64,000 bases of DNA from Galeopsis tetrahit (lineage: Eukaryota; Streptophyta; Magnoliopsida; Lamiales; Lamiaceae). Below, one piece after another: positions 25,123 through 37,437 of the stretch. Below the pieces are notes generated by a model. It was not told the origin of the DNA, did no database searches, and worked only from the letters and a program-made list of their open reading frames with translations. Made by a program: the position numbers and the translations under genes. The DNA is taken from positions 36,169,381-36,233,380 of the forward strand of contig OY776131.1 in assembly GCA_963675135.1 (NCBI GenBank), given 5' to 3'. Position 1 is the first letter of the stretch, and each line of letters opens with the position of its first letter.

Positions 25123-26031
25123 CAAACTTTGTTGTGACACATGTCATATTCTCACCCCCTCTACCTCAACCTCTCTCCTCCAAATTCTCTCATTTCAAAA
25201 TTCCTTCATCCTCATTCATTTCATATTTCTCCTTTAATCTTAACTATTCATTTTGTTTAATCTTAACCATTAGATCTTAATTCAATTTCCTATATAATAG
25301 GAGCTTATGTCTTTCATTTTATACAATTCACTCATTCTCCTTAAACATTCATCAAGCTTATGTATGTAGTTTTAAGAATAATGTCAATTGGAAGTTGTCC
25401 CTCATCCTATGTTTCTCCGAGAGGGCTCCATCAGTTTAAATGACCGATTTTTTTCTTATGGTGTTTCTCCAAGAGGGTTCCATCAATTTCAATGGTGGAG
25501 GACAAGCACAAACCAGATCTTAAAAGATTGCAATCGAAGGATTTACGAAATTTACGAAAGTGGAATATTTCTGGCTCCAGATCTTAACAAATTGCAATTT
25601 GAGGCTTTACGAAAGTGGAATATTTCTGGCTGTGCATAGTTTTTTCTCTAAGGGTTGTTTTTACATTCATTTTAGATGATTAATCATCTATTGTACCTTC
25701 AAGATGTATAGTTTTCATTTTCTCCTGTCAAAATAGAAAAAAATACGCTTATGATTTATGATAAAATAATTTAATGAATAAAGTTTATTAATGAAAAAAT
25801 TACGCTTTGAAAATAGATATAGATATTGACTGAATAAACAACCACTCCCATATTTCATGCCACAATTATACAACAATAATTACTCCCTTTAATTTAATTT
25901 GCATTTTTATTGTTGAATTTTAAAGTTCTATCAAATTTAACAAATTACTTTATGGACATTCACAACTTTATTTTTGTCCATTTAATTTTAACTTGACATT
26001 TTTTTACTACTATTTGATTTTTTCCTTATAG
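24913..26031. other. AT-rich stretch without a recognised gene
   Basis: Holds a (TA)n run at 25091-25119 and a short duplicated phrase (GTTTCTCCGAGAGGGCTCCATCA at 25410-25432, repeated with changes at about 25462-25484; also AGATCTTAA...TTGCAAT and TTTACGAAAGTGGAATATTTCT repeats at 25517-25625). The gypsy 5' LTR should lie hereabouts but I could not identify it. Confidence 0.5.
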
Positions 26032-26103
26032 TTGCAAGATTATATGTCAAAATTACATTTTCTACCTCTCATCTCTACTCTTCAAGCAAATCAAGTCTCG
26101 ACG

Positions 26104-28614
26104 ATGACACCAATCAAGATTAAAATCAAGAGAGGTGTTGCATCCGGATCAGCTGGTCTTGACTTTGAAGACGTGAACGTAGTCACGAGGAGTATGTCAA
26201 GAAGCTCGAAGTCATCGTCTTCTTCAGAGAAGGCTACTGCAGAGGGTCCACCACCCAACACTATGAATGAGGAGAACAATCCAACATGTTCCCCTACTCG
26301 TTCCACAGCAAGCTCATCAGATTCAAGCACAGCCTCAGCAATGGCGACAGACACTACGACTGTTGAGGAACAATTGTCAAGCTTAACCCGAGCCATAGAA
26401 GGACTCACGAAACATGTCCACGAACAAGATGCCCGGATTGCTAAACTGATGAGCAATGCAGATAAAGGAAAGCAAGTTGAAGGACATGATGCTGAGACGT
26501 CTGGTGAACGCCAGCCAATGGAAGTTGACCAAACTCTTAAAGATTTACAAGTTTCTCCCGATGGTTTAGTGCCCGTTGACTGACTGAAAGAAATCATACT
26601 TGGGGCAATCAAAGATAAGTTGGAGGAAAATCCCAAGTCTTCATTTACCTACAGCAAGCCTTACACGAAGAGGATCGACGGTTTGAAGATGCCAACTGGT
26701 TATCAACCTCCAAAGTTGCAGCAGTTCGATGGCAAGGGCAACCCAAAGCAGCATATTGCTCACTTCGTAGAGACTTGCAACAATGCCGAAACTTATAGAG
26801 ATCACTTGGTAAAGCAATTTGTACGCTTTTTAAAGGGCAATGCATTTGATTGGTATACTGATTTGGAAGCTAGCTCGATTGACAGTTGGGAGCAAATGGA
26901 GAAGGAATTTCTCAACCGGTTTTACAGCACTCGTAGAACGGTGAGCATGATTGAATTGACGAACACTCGTCAATCGAAAGAGGAATCGGTGATAAATTAC
27001 ATAAACCGATGGAGGAACTTAAGTTTGAATTGTAAGGATAGATTGACCGAAGCTTCGGCAATCGAGATGTGTATTCAAGGAATGCAGTGGGGTCTTCGAT
27101 ATATCCTACAAGCAATTCGGCCAAGGTCGTTCGAAGATTTAGCGACTAAAGCTCACGATATGGAGCTGAGTATGTCTACAACCAGAGCTGGAGGGCCGCC
27201 AACTCAGGAGCCTTGGAAGTTCAAAGACAAGCAGGAAGTTAAGAAAGGGGGCAAACCTTTCATTAAAGATTCGAATAAAGAATCCATGGCAGTGACTGCT
27301 ACTACTGTCAAATTCAGAAAGAGTGAAATTGATGCGGGGAGTAAAGGAAAAGGCGTCACCCAAGAATGGGGGCAAAGGAGAAAAAGTCTGAGGGAATTGC
27401 GACAAAAACAGTATCCATTCCTAGACTCTGACATCCCCGGAATGTTCGATGACCTGATCAAGAATGATCTCATCGAATTACCAGAAATGAAACGACCGGA
27501 TGAAACTGGGCGAACGGATGACCCAAAGTATTGCAAATACCATCGGTTGGTAGGGCATCCAATCCAAGACTGTTTCATATTCAAGGAGAAAGTTATGCAG
27601 CTAGCTAAAGAAGGAAAGATCTTGCTAGAGGATAGTGAGACAACGGTGAATGTTGTCACAGTTGAAAACAACAACGAAAACAGAGACTTCTCTTGCCACA
27701 TGACTAACGAGGAAGATGATGAACGACCTCAGACCAACGATGGTCTTGATGACAAAGTTAATGATTGTTTCTCAACGATAGCTTTCACGGATGAGGATTT
27801 AATGCTTGGTTCAGAATCCCATAACAGACCACTATTCGTAGTTGGCCATACTCGAGAGCAGAAAATAAATCGGATATTGATTGATGGAGGTTCTGGGGTA
27901 AACATTTTACCCTTACGGGTGATGAAAAAGATGGAGATACATATGGATGAACTCGCAGGCAGTCGTTTGATGATACATGGATTTAATCAGGAAGGACAGA
28001 GGGCCCTTGGCACCATAGTGTTGGATTTGCTAATTGGTGGGATGCCATCGACTGTAACTCTCCACGTCATAGATGCCAGGACTTCATATAACATGCTTCT
28101 AGGGCGCCCGTGGCTGCACGAAAATGGCGTGGTTCCTTCTACCCTACATCAATGCTTCAAATACTTTAGTCAAGGGGTTGTGAAAACAGTGGTCGGAGAT
28201 GATAAACCTTTCACAGAGGCAGAATCATACTTTGCTGATGCCAAATACTTCTTTCGAGGTGCGAAAGAAACAAAGAACGAGGAAGGTCCAACACGGAAGG
28301 ATTGTAAGGAAGCATCAACATCTCGCCTCAAAGAGAAGAAATCGGTTCCCTCTATTGTTGAGGCATTGGAGGAGTTAACATTGACGTTAACTAAACTGGA
28401 CGGAAAGAAGCCATCTTCACAGCCAATTAAGGGGTTTGTTCGTCCTACTCAAGGACCTAAGGTGGAACATGGAGAGGTAATGGGACAGGATGTTACAAAG
28501 TTTTACGGTCGTAAAGCTTACAAGCTTTTAGTCAAAGTCGGGTATGATACACGGGAAAATTGTGCATTGGGGAAGGTTGTTAGTCAGTCAGAACATGGAC
28601 TTAATGACACCTAG
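26104..28614 (+). pseudogene. Tat gypsy gag and protease region
   Basis: Collinear reading from ATG 26104 with in-frame stops at 26581-26583 (TGA) and 28612-28614 (TAG). The first 160 residues are Ser-rich and charged. Then come a retrotransposon gag domain (LQQFDGKGNPKQHIAHFVET ... FLNRFYSTRRTVSMIEL ... FINRWR-like YINRWRNLSL), a zinc-binding-like segment CKYHRLVGHPIQDCFIF, and an aspartic protease with ILIDGGSGVNILP. A basic linker continues in the same frame past 28618. Role in the element: particle formation and polyprotein maturation. The copy is inactive because of the stops. Confidence 0.85.
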
Positions 28615-28617
28615 AAA

Positions 28618-29327
28618 ATGTTGAGAAAGAGCGGCTATGCCGTCAAGAGTACCAAAATGGGACTTGGTTATACTACGAAGAACCCGATTCGCATTGCAAT
28701 TAAAAGAGCTAATGTCAACCACATTTCTGAAGAAGAATACTCATCGACAAAGGATGCGTTCGGTGAGGATGGTAAGAAGGTAAGACGACTTTCAGTCTTC
28801 GAGAGACTTGGGAAGTCTGCTAGCAAGAATGGTAAGAAAACGAAACGCCCCTCAGTCTTTGATAGACTCGGGCCACAAACCCATCATCAAAAGTTGGGTG
28901 TTTCCAAAGTTCGGAGCTCAAAGCAATCCCGCATAAAGAGGCAGCATACGTTGACAATAGCATATGGGGGAGGATCCAAAGTCAGAAGGCAAACCATTGT
29001 TCTCGCTCAAGAGTACAGCGACGAAGAAGATGATACGGAGAGTGTAGCTTCTTCCAATTTTATCAACACCTATGACATTCAGCAGCAAGTGCCACAAGAT
29101 ATGGAAAGGGCACAAAGAAGGATCGCTCGAATGATCAGAGAAGAGTACGTCTCTGACGTTATCAACACTATGCAAACCATCCAAGTTAAAGAAAGAGATG
29201 GTCGAATAAGATCACGTGTGGATCTTACGACTACAAATGAATACAATGAAGACATCGCAACTGTGAATCACATCACCGAATGCGAAGATGTTCAAGTGGA
29301 GGAAGTGGATGCAGAGGATGCTCCTCC
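28618..29327 (+). pseudogene. Tat gypsy protease-RT linker, cut by LTR element
   Basis: Same frame as gag. Charged, with a repeated S-V-F-[DE]-R-L motif (SVFERLGKSA, SVFDRLGPQT) and an acidic end. Interrupted at 29328 by the inserted LTR element and resuming at 33226. Counting shows the frame is kept if the insert and one CCTCC are left out. Confidence 0.8.
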
Positions 29328-30882
29328 TATTGGTCCCTGAGACGAGTTTAAGATCAGCTGACTTGATGTCTGCTGATTGTGTGGAAAATAAACTAACTCT
29401 TCAAAGTAACTAGTCCGCTGATTTCACTAGGGGCCTAGGACTAGTTAGTCGACTGATTAATTACTTATCGGAGTTAAGTGCGGAATTGTAGTGTGCCCAT
29501 AAATATTATACTCGTCTATTTAATTAAATACAGTGTGTAAAACAGTTTATGCACAAATATGTATGAAAAGACTTGAAATGTAAAGTGCAGAAATGTAAAT
29601 AACACATTGATTTATAGTGGTTCGGATATACGTTCCTACGTCCACTCTCACGTCCACACGTGATGTTTAATCCCTTTAATTTACCCAAAATTACAAGGGC
29701 CTTGTCCTTTATAGTCCCAAGGGTAGGACTTTGAGATCTGAGCGGTCCTAACGGCTACGGTCTCCACAAGTGATTGTAAGCACTTGCACTTCCCCCACAA
29801 GTGATTGTAAGCACTTGCACTTGCACTCCACAAGTGATTATAGAGCACTTGGACTCTTTACAGTGATAAACACTCAACTTGACTTCTAAGGTTTTATGGT
29901 AGAAGGTGGGTTTTGTGTATATGAACTAGGTGAGAATTTCCCTTACAATCTGTTTTAGCCTCATGCTAGGATTGGGAAATTCTCTCTAAGCTATGGATAT
30001 ATATGAGTGGTTGCACTGGCTTAGATGGTATGAGTTCACTCACTGGGGATGAGGTGATGCGTGTTGAATCTTCATGAATGATCTTCTTGAGCTCTTCTTA
30101 TTTCTGGAGTTTATGACCTTTGCTCAACCTTTGCATCTCACACCTCCTCTCACACACCCAGTGATGTATGAGCTCATTTATATAGTGTTGATGTTTGAAT
30201 GTTACCGTTGGATGATAGCAATTCAAATCTCCACTAATTGAGGAATTGACAATCTCTTAATTTGATATGATTGAATATTACCATTGTCATGTAATTTCAA
30301 TCATATCTTTGACTTTCCTTTCTTGTGCACATATCTTGTCAATCCTTGATTTCAGCTGTGATTGGTCTTCCTTTAATCGTGTAAGAAGACTTCACTCTGC
30401 TGGTAAGAAGACTTCTACTCTGCTGGTAAGAAGACTTCACTCTGCTGTTTTTACTCAGCTGACTTTACACAGCTGCTGTTTCTTTTCAGCTGCTGTCTTT
30501 ACTCTGCTGTCTTTACTCAGCTGGCTTTACACAGCTGCTGTTTCTTCTCAGCTGCTGTCTTTACTCTGCTGTCTTTACTCAGCTGGCTTTACACAGCTGT
30601 TGTTTCTTCTCAGCTGCTGTCTTTACTCTGTTGTCTTTACTCAGCTGGTTGTAAGATGACTTCTACTCAGCTGATGTAAGACGACTTCTACTCAGCTGAT
30701 GTAAGATGACTTCTGGTCTTGGTCTTCTCTTCTCTTCTTGAGCATTTGACAAGTCTTCTCTTCTAACCAGAGTCCTATCTATTACAAGATGTATAATAAA
30801 GTTGTCTATACAATACAACTTATCCTATTACATGTTTGATTTGGTTTATCAAAACTAAACTAAGGATATTCATATCCCAACA
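29328..30882 (-). repeat. LTR (3', element orientation) of the non-autonomous element
   Basis: 1,555 bases, nearly identical to 31621-33220. Contains three copies of a 22-24 base unit (GTAAGAAGACTTC..CTCTGCTG) near 30382-30440, then three 66-70 base units rich in CAGCTG, then three GTAAGATGACTTCTACTCAG-type units near 30649-30715. Confidence 0.95.
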
Positions 30883-31620
30883 ATTTCCCCCTTTTTGATA
30901 TAACCAAATCATCTAACACTAACTGAAGCAATAAAGAATAGACAGTGCTAGAGTCCATATAATAGTGCAGAAGAGTAAAAACAGAAGGCTTTTGTATGAG
31001 GACAATGAGAAGTTGTCATCAGATGAGATAACTAGATGTTATCTCCAAAAGCTAAAAAGATGAGTTTTATTAATATTGCACTTTACAAGCACGGACTCAC
31101 CTAATCAGCTATTACAAAGGTCTTCTTATCTACTCTTCAGCTGATATGTTGCAAATCAGACGACTTCCAATTAAGCTCTTCTTGTCTTCAGGTCTTCTAA
31201 CAACTTGATCATCTTGATCTTCTCTTCTTGCTCATACGCGTGTAAATCCAGATAGGGCTAGAACTCAACTGAGCTGATGTTCCCCCTTAGTTGTTGACCT
31301 GTTCTTAACACACAATAATCCAAATACATGCAAGTATGATTTTTATGAAAACAGATTGCATGCAAAACAGTTTTTCAAAAATGGATCTATTCAGGTGACC
31401 ATTGAAAACAGTAAAACGTGTTTTTGATGGCTCAAACGATGGAATTTGGCCAAAAAGCATTACATGTCACTACAAAGCAGTGAGTTCGATTCAAAACATA
31501 AATTCCACTTTAAAAAGTGTACTCACACGTTAAATTCTGAAAACAACAGAAAAAGTGCAGATTTTCGAAAATCAAAAATTCAAAGCAATGGTCTTTTGAA
31601 CACACGGCTCTGATACCACT
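30883..31620 (-). other. Internal region of the non-autonomous LTR element
   Basis: 738 bases with PPT (30883-30897) and PBS (31607-31618) at its ends and no ORF worth reporting. Nothing else is recognisable. It probably holds a packaging signal (inference). Confidence 0.7.
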
Positions 31621-33220
31621 TGTTGGTCCCTGAGACGAGTTTAAGATCAGCTGACTTGATGTCTGCTGATTGTGTGGAAAATAAACTAACTCTTCAAAGT
31701 AACTAGTCCGCTGATTTCACTAGGGGCCTAGGACTAGTTAGTCGACTGATTAATTACTTATCGGAGTTAAATGCGGAATTGTAGTGTGCCCATAAATATT
31801 ATACTCGTCTATTTAATTAAATACAGTGTGTAAAACAGTTTATGCACAAATATGTATGAAAAGACTTGAAATGTAAAGTGCAGAAATGTAAATAACACAT
31901 TGATTTATAGTGGTTCGGATATACGTTCCTACGTCCACTCTCACGTCCACACGTGATGTTTAATCCCTTTAATTTACCCAAAATTACAAGAGCCTTGTCC
32001 TTTATAGTCCCAAGGGTAGGACTTTGAGATCTGAGCGGTCCTAACGGCTACGGTCTCCACAAGTGATTGTAAGCACTTGCACTTCCCCCACAAGTGATTG
32101 TAAGCACTTGCACTTGCACTCCACAAGTGATTATAGAGCACTTGGACTCTTTACAGTGATAAACACTCAACTTGACTTCTAAGGTTTTATGGTAGAAGGT
32201 GGGTTTTGTGTATATGAACTAGGTGAGAATTTCCCTTACAATCTGTTTTAGCCTCATGCTAGGATTGGGAAATTCTCTCTAAGCTATGGATATATATGAG
32301 TGGTTGCACTGGCTTAGATGGTATGAGTTCACTCACTGGGGATGAGGTGATGCGTGTTGAATCTTCATGAATGATCTTCTTGAGCTCTTCTTATTTCTGG
32401 AGTTTATGACCTTTGCTCAACCTTTGCATCTCACACCTCCTCTCACACACCCAGTGATGTATGAGCTCATTTATATAGTGTTGATGTTTGAATGTTACCG
32501 TTGGATGATAGCAATTCAAATCTCCACTAATTGAGGAATTGACAATCTCTTAATTTGATATGATTGAATATTACCATTGTCATGTAATTTCAATCATATC
32601 TTTGACTTTCCTTTCTTGTGCACATATCTTGTCAATCCTTGATTTCAGCTGTGATTGGTCTTCCTTTAATCGTGTAAGAAGACTTCTACTCTGCTGGTAA
32701 GAAGACTTCACTCTGCTGGTAAGAAGACTTCACTCTGCTGGTAAGAAGACTTCTACTCTGCTGGTAAGAAGACTTCACTCTGCTGTTTTTACTCAGCTGA
32801 CTTTACACAGCTGCTGTTTCTTTTCAGCCGCTGTCTTTACTCTGCTGTCTTTACTCAGCTGGCTTTACACAGCTGCTGTTTCTTCTCAGCTGCTGTCTTT
32901 ACTCTGCTGTCTTTACTCAGCTGGCTTTACACAGCTGCTGTTTCTTCTCAGCTGCTGTCTTTACTCTGCTGTCTTTACTCAGCTGGTTGTAAGATGACTT
33001 CTACTCAGCTGATGTAAGACGACTTCTACTCAGCTGATGTAAGATGACTTCTGGTCTTGGTCTTCTCTTCTCTTCTTGAGCATTTGACAAGTCTTCTCTT
33101 CTAACCAGAGTCCTATCTATTACAAGATGTATAATAAAGTTGTCTATACAATACAACTTATCCTATTACATGTTTGATTTGGTTTATCAAAACTAAACTA
33201 AGGATATTCATATCCCAACA
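31621..33220 (-). repeat. LTR (5', element orientation) of the non-autonomous element
   Basis: 1,600 bases. Same structure as 29328-30882 but with five rather than three GTAAGAAGACTTC units (32675-32785), explaining the 45-base length difference. PBS at 31607-31618. Confidence 0.95.
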
Positions 33221-33225
33221 CCTCC

Positions 33226-35272
33226 AGAACTCGAAGAGGGCGTCAAGACAACTATTGATGAGTTGAAGGAAATTAATTTGGGTGATGTTAACGATCCGCG
33301 ACCAATTTATGTGAGTGCTTTATTGTCCGATGATGAGGAAGAAACTTACATTGAACTGCTACGTGAGTTCAGAGATGTGTTTGCATGGTCATATAAAGAG
33401 ATGCCAGGACTGGACCTAAAAGTAGCAGTGCACCATCTCTCGGTAAAGAAGGGAATTCGACCAGTCAAGCAGACTCAACGTCGATTCTGACCAGATTTTG
33501 TTCCATTAATTGAAGCTGAGGTGAACAAGCTTATTGAAGTCGGTTTCATCCGAGAAGTAAAATATCCTACATGGATCTCAAGCATTGTCCCAGTGAGAAA
33601 GAAGAACGGACAAATCCGTGTGTGTGTTGACTTTCGGGATTTTAATGTTGCATGTCCCAAAGATGATTTTCCGTTACCTATTCCCGAACTTATGATTGAT
33701 GCAACAACGGGTCATGAAGCTCTAAGTTTCATGGATGGGTCGTCAGGTTACAATCAAATTCATATGTTGCCAAAAGACGAAGAGCTCACTGCTTTTCGTA
33801 CCCCAAAAGGAATATACTGCTACAAAGTGATGCCATTTGGTTTGAAGAATGCAGGCGCAACATACCAAAGAGCCATGCAAAGGATTTTCGACGACATGCT
33901 TCACAAGAATGTTGAATGTTACGTTGATGACTTATTCGTAAAATCAAAGAGGAGGAATGATCACCTCCAAGACCTGAGGGTTGTTTTTTAACGCTTGAGG
34001 TGATACCAGCTTAGGATGAATCCTTTGAAGTGTGCATTCAGAGTCAAATCAGGAAAGTTTCTTGGATTTGTGGTTCGCCAGCGAGGGATTGAAATCGAGC
34101 AAGCAAAGATTGACGCAATCTTAAAGATCCCGGAACCTCGAAATATTCATGAGCTTAAAAGCCTACAAGGAAAGCTGGCATACCTCAGAAGATTCATTTC
34201 AAACTTAGTCGGACGATGTCAACCATTTAGTCGTCTCATGAAGAAAGATACACCGTTTGAATGGGATGAATCTTGCGGTAATGCTTTCAAAAGCATCAAG
34301 TCATATTTGATGAAGCCACCAGTATTGATCGCTCCGGTGCCCGGACGTCCGTTGATTCTTTATATCGCTGCTCAAGAGCGTTCAGTTGGAGCCTTGCTGG
34401 CGCAAGAAAACGAGTCAGGAAAGGAAAATTCTTTGTACTACCTGAGTAGAATGATGACTCCAAATGAATTGAAGTACTCTCCGATTGAGAAGCTATGTCT
34501 AGTCCTTATATTCGTGATTCAGAAATTAAAGCATTATTTCCAGGCCCATACCATCCATCTTGTATCGAGAGCAAACCCGCTGAAGTATGTTATGTCTAGG
34601 CCAGTTCTCTCGGATCGACTCGCAAGATGGTATCTCCAGTTGCAACAATTTAAGATCATTTACGTCCCTCAAAAGGCTGTTAAGGGACAAATTTTGGCCG
34701 ATTTCTTAGCCGATCATCCAATGCCTGCAGAATGGGAGTTATGTGACGACCTTCCAGACGAAGACGTCCTAACTGTTGAAATAACTCCCCCATGGAAGAT
34801 GTATTTTGATGGGTCCGCTCATAAAGAAGGAGCCGGTGCTGGAGTTGTGTTTGTAACATCTGATGGAGAAGTCTTGCCCTATTCTTTCACTTTAATAGAG
34901 AATTGCTCAAACAATGTTGCTGAGTACCAAACACTCATACTTGGGTTGGAAATGGCAGTCGATATTAAGCAACTACACCTCAGGGTGTATGGGGATTCAA
35001 AGTTGATAGTGAACCAGATGCTTGGATCATACGAGGTTAGGAAACCAGAGTTACTTCCTTACCAAAAGTACGCTCGACGACTCATGGATTATCTCGGAGA
35101 TGTGGAAATTGAGCATGTCCCAAGGAAAGATAACAAACAAGCGGATGCTCTGGCAAAACTTGCTTCGGCAATTGCATTGCCCGAAAGTAAAGCTCGTATC
35201 CCAATATGTAAAAGTTGGGTTGTGCCTCCTATATTTGAGGATGACGGTGATGAAGAAGGGTCATGTTATTGA
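33226..35272 (+). pseudogene. Tat gypsy reverse transcriptase, RNase H and second RNase H
   Basis: One frame with in-frame stops at 33488-33490 (TGA) and 33989-33991 (TAA). RT landmarks: VRKKNGQIRVCVDFRDFN, FMDGSSGYNQI, MPFGLKNAGATYQRAM and ECYVDDLFVKS. A gypsy RNase H region follows (LILYIAAQERSVGALLAQ ... YYLSRMMTPNELKYSPIEKL). Then an archaeal-type RNase H: MYFDGSAHKEGAGAGVVF, NNVAEYQTLILGLEMA, VYGDSKLIVNQ and KQADALAKLAS, which is the Tat signature. The frame shifts near 35250 before integrase. Confidence 0.9.
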
Positions 35273-36542
35273 GGTATTTGAAATTGAAGAAGAAGATTGG
35301 CGACAGCCATTTGTCGACTACTTGAAATACGACAAGTTGCCAAGTGATCTGAAGCGAAGAGTGGATATCAGACGTCGAGCCCCTCGATTCATATACTACA
35401 AGAGTGTGCTTTATAGACGATCATTTGATGGGGTCTTCTTAAGGTGTCTCGGTAATGGTGAAGCCGCCCGCGCAATGGAAGAAGCACACGCCGGCATTTG
35501 TGGCGCTCATCAGTCAAGACCAAAGTTACACTTTCGAGTAAAGAGGATGGGTTACTACTGGCCAACAATGGTGAAAGACTGCATGGATCACGCACGAAAA
35601 TGTCAAGCTTGTCAGTTTCATGCCAACCTTATCCATCAACCTCTGGAACTATTGCACCCAACCGTTGCCTCGTGGCCATTTGATGCTTGGGGTCTAGATG
35701 TGGTGGGACCATTAACGAAGTCATCAGGCGGTCATCTGTATATTCTGGCTGCAACCGATTACTTCTCCAAATGGGCGGAAGCCATACCTTTGAGAGAAGT
35801 GAAGAAAGAAAATGTTGTTGATTTTATTCGAGTCAATATCATTTTTAGATACGGGGTCCCTCGGTACATCATCACCGATAATGGAAGATCGTTCAGTAAC
35901 AGTCACATCGACAAACTTTGTGACAAGTTTGACTTCAAACAAATGAAATCTTCTATGTACAACGCAGCTGCTAATGGACTCGCTGAAGCTTTCAACAAGA
36001 CTTTGTGCAACCTCTTGAAGAAAGTAGTCTCCAAGTCAAAGCGAGATTGGCATGAAAAGATGAATGAAGCTCTATGGGAATATCGAACTACTTACAGAAC
36101 ACCTACACAAGCTACTCCCTACTCGTTGGTGTACGGTGTTGAAGCAGTTGTTCCCCTTGAGAAGCAGATTCCATCTCTAAGGATGGCAATACAAGAAGGG
36201 CTGACGGAAGAAGAGAATGCACGCTTGCGTCTTGAAGAGTTGGAAGCCCTAGATGAGAAAAGATTGGAAGCACAACAAAGGCTTGAATGCTATTAAGCCC
36301 GCCTTTCCAGAATGTTTAACAAAAAAGTGAGGATACGTTCTTTTCAAGTTGGTGATTTGGTGCTTGCTGTGAGAAGGCCTATCGTAGTAACTCACCGTGT
36401 TGGGAATAAATTCTTACCTAAGTGGGATGGCCCATATGTTGTTAAAGAAGTTTACACAAACGGCGCCTACAAGCTGATTTTTGAAGATGGCGTGAACATT
36501 GGTCCTATAAATGGGAAGTTTTTGAAACGCTACTACGCGTAA
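35250..36542 (+). pseudogene. Tat gypsy integrase
   Basis: Integrase in another frame from RT, with an in-frame TAA at 36294-36296. Zinc-binding HHCC region (AHAGICGAHQSRPK...CMDHARKCQACQFH), catalytic core with DAWGLDVVGP, IITDNGRSF and NGLAEAFNKT (D, D, E all present), and a C-terminal part ending GPINGKFLKRYYA. In an intact element it inserts the DNA copy into the genome; here it is broken. Confidence 0.9.
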
Positions 36543-37437
36543 AGAAAACAAGTACGCTCCATAAACGCATGAGCCTAAACTGCTTGTCGCTCCAAGAACG
36601 CATGAGCCTAAACTGCTTGTTGCTCCACGATGCACAAGACTAAACTGCTTATTACTCCTGGTCCGCACGAGTATAAACTGTGTACGACAACCACCAAAGG
36701 TAAATACATGTGGTTAAACAGTTAACTTACTCCACTAAAGGCATTTTAAGTGGTTAAATACTTAAATCCCTACTTTGTCTACAGTAGTTAAAGAATAGTC
36801 ACTCCTGGCCCGCATGAGTATAAACTGTGAACGGTCCCCCCCCCCCAAAATATAAATCATATTTTGCTTGAACTACGTTATGGCTTGATCCTCTTTAAAG
36901 AGGTACGTAGGCAACTTAGTATATTTCTAAGTACAGTCATAAGTTAAATCGAGTTGTTCGAGTAAGTCGGATCGATGAATACAAAAGTGACGAACATATG
37001 AAGCATTAAGAAAACAAAGAAGGAAGAAAGTGAAGGGGGCAATGCCCAAACCTCATTTTGCCTTATATTTCCGGTTTTGTACTTCAATTTTGTAGAGGGG
37101 TGTACCTTTTCCCTTGACCCAGGTTTTATCCCTAAGGAGGGTTTTCCGAGACAAGGTTTTAACGGCGCTCCGGCCTCTGGTTCGACATGTGAACTTATGG
37201 CTTTAGGGTTTTCTTTTAATAGATAATATTTATTCTCCAAAAGGGCCAATTCATTTGTCTCGATGAATATACAAAAGCAAGTATTGAAGAATATGAACAT
37301 GTGAGATATAGACGAAGAAAATAAATTTTTAATCAAAGTGCCAAAGCAAAAATGAAATAGATACATGGAGTGTGCAAAGCAAAATATCCATGAAAAACAA
37401 CAGATAAATCAAGGAAATCATAAAAGTCATAGAGCAA
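36543..37437 (+). other. Gypsy non-coding region after pol
   Basis: Starts with a roughly 40-base unit (CGCATGAGCCTAAACTGCTTGT) repeated with changes three to five times at 36560-36680 and again near 36805. An 11-C run is at 36836-36846. The text near 37100-37190 (CCCAGGTTTTATCCCTAAGG, GGTTTTAACGGCG) is typical of plant gypsy 3' regions. No ORF. Confidence 0.6.

Larger units (their letters stand above)
29328..33220 (-). mobile_element. Non-autonomous LTR retrotransposon without coding capacity
   Basis: Two long LTRs (29328-30882 and 31621-33220) flank only 738 bases. TSD CCTCC at 29323-29327 and 33221-33225. On the minus strand, TGGTATCAGAGC (tRNA-iMet PBS) lies 2 bases from the LTR at 31621, and a purine tract (CAAAAAGGGGGAAAT) abuts the LTR at 30882, so it is oriented minus. 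No ORF of note lies inside. At 3.9 kb it is larger than a TRIM and near the lower limit of LARDs. Its LTR termini are TGTTGG...CCAACA; the left copy has TA for TG. LTRs differ at about six positions plus a 45-bp repeat-number difference, so it is younger than its gypsy host. Confidence 0.9.

Noticed and set aside
26091..27701. Long minus-strand ORFs opposite gypsy gag
   Set aside because: Antisense shadows; the plus strand carries the recognisable gag and protease.
30267..30659. 130-residue ORF with Leu/Ser/Cys repeats
   Set aside because: Translation of the tandem repeats in the LTR; no start context or conservation expected.
30380..30720. CRISPR-like repeat array
   Set aside because: Units are contiguous without unique spacers, duplicated in both LTRs, and the genome is a plant's.
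31607..31618. tRNA-like motif TGGTATCAGAGC
   Set aside because: It is the primer binding site; no cloverleaf surrounds it.
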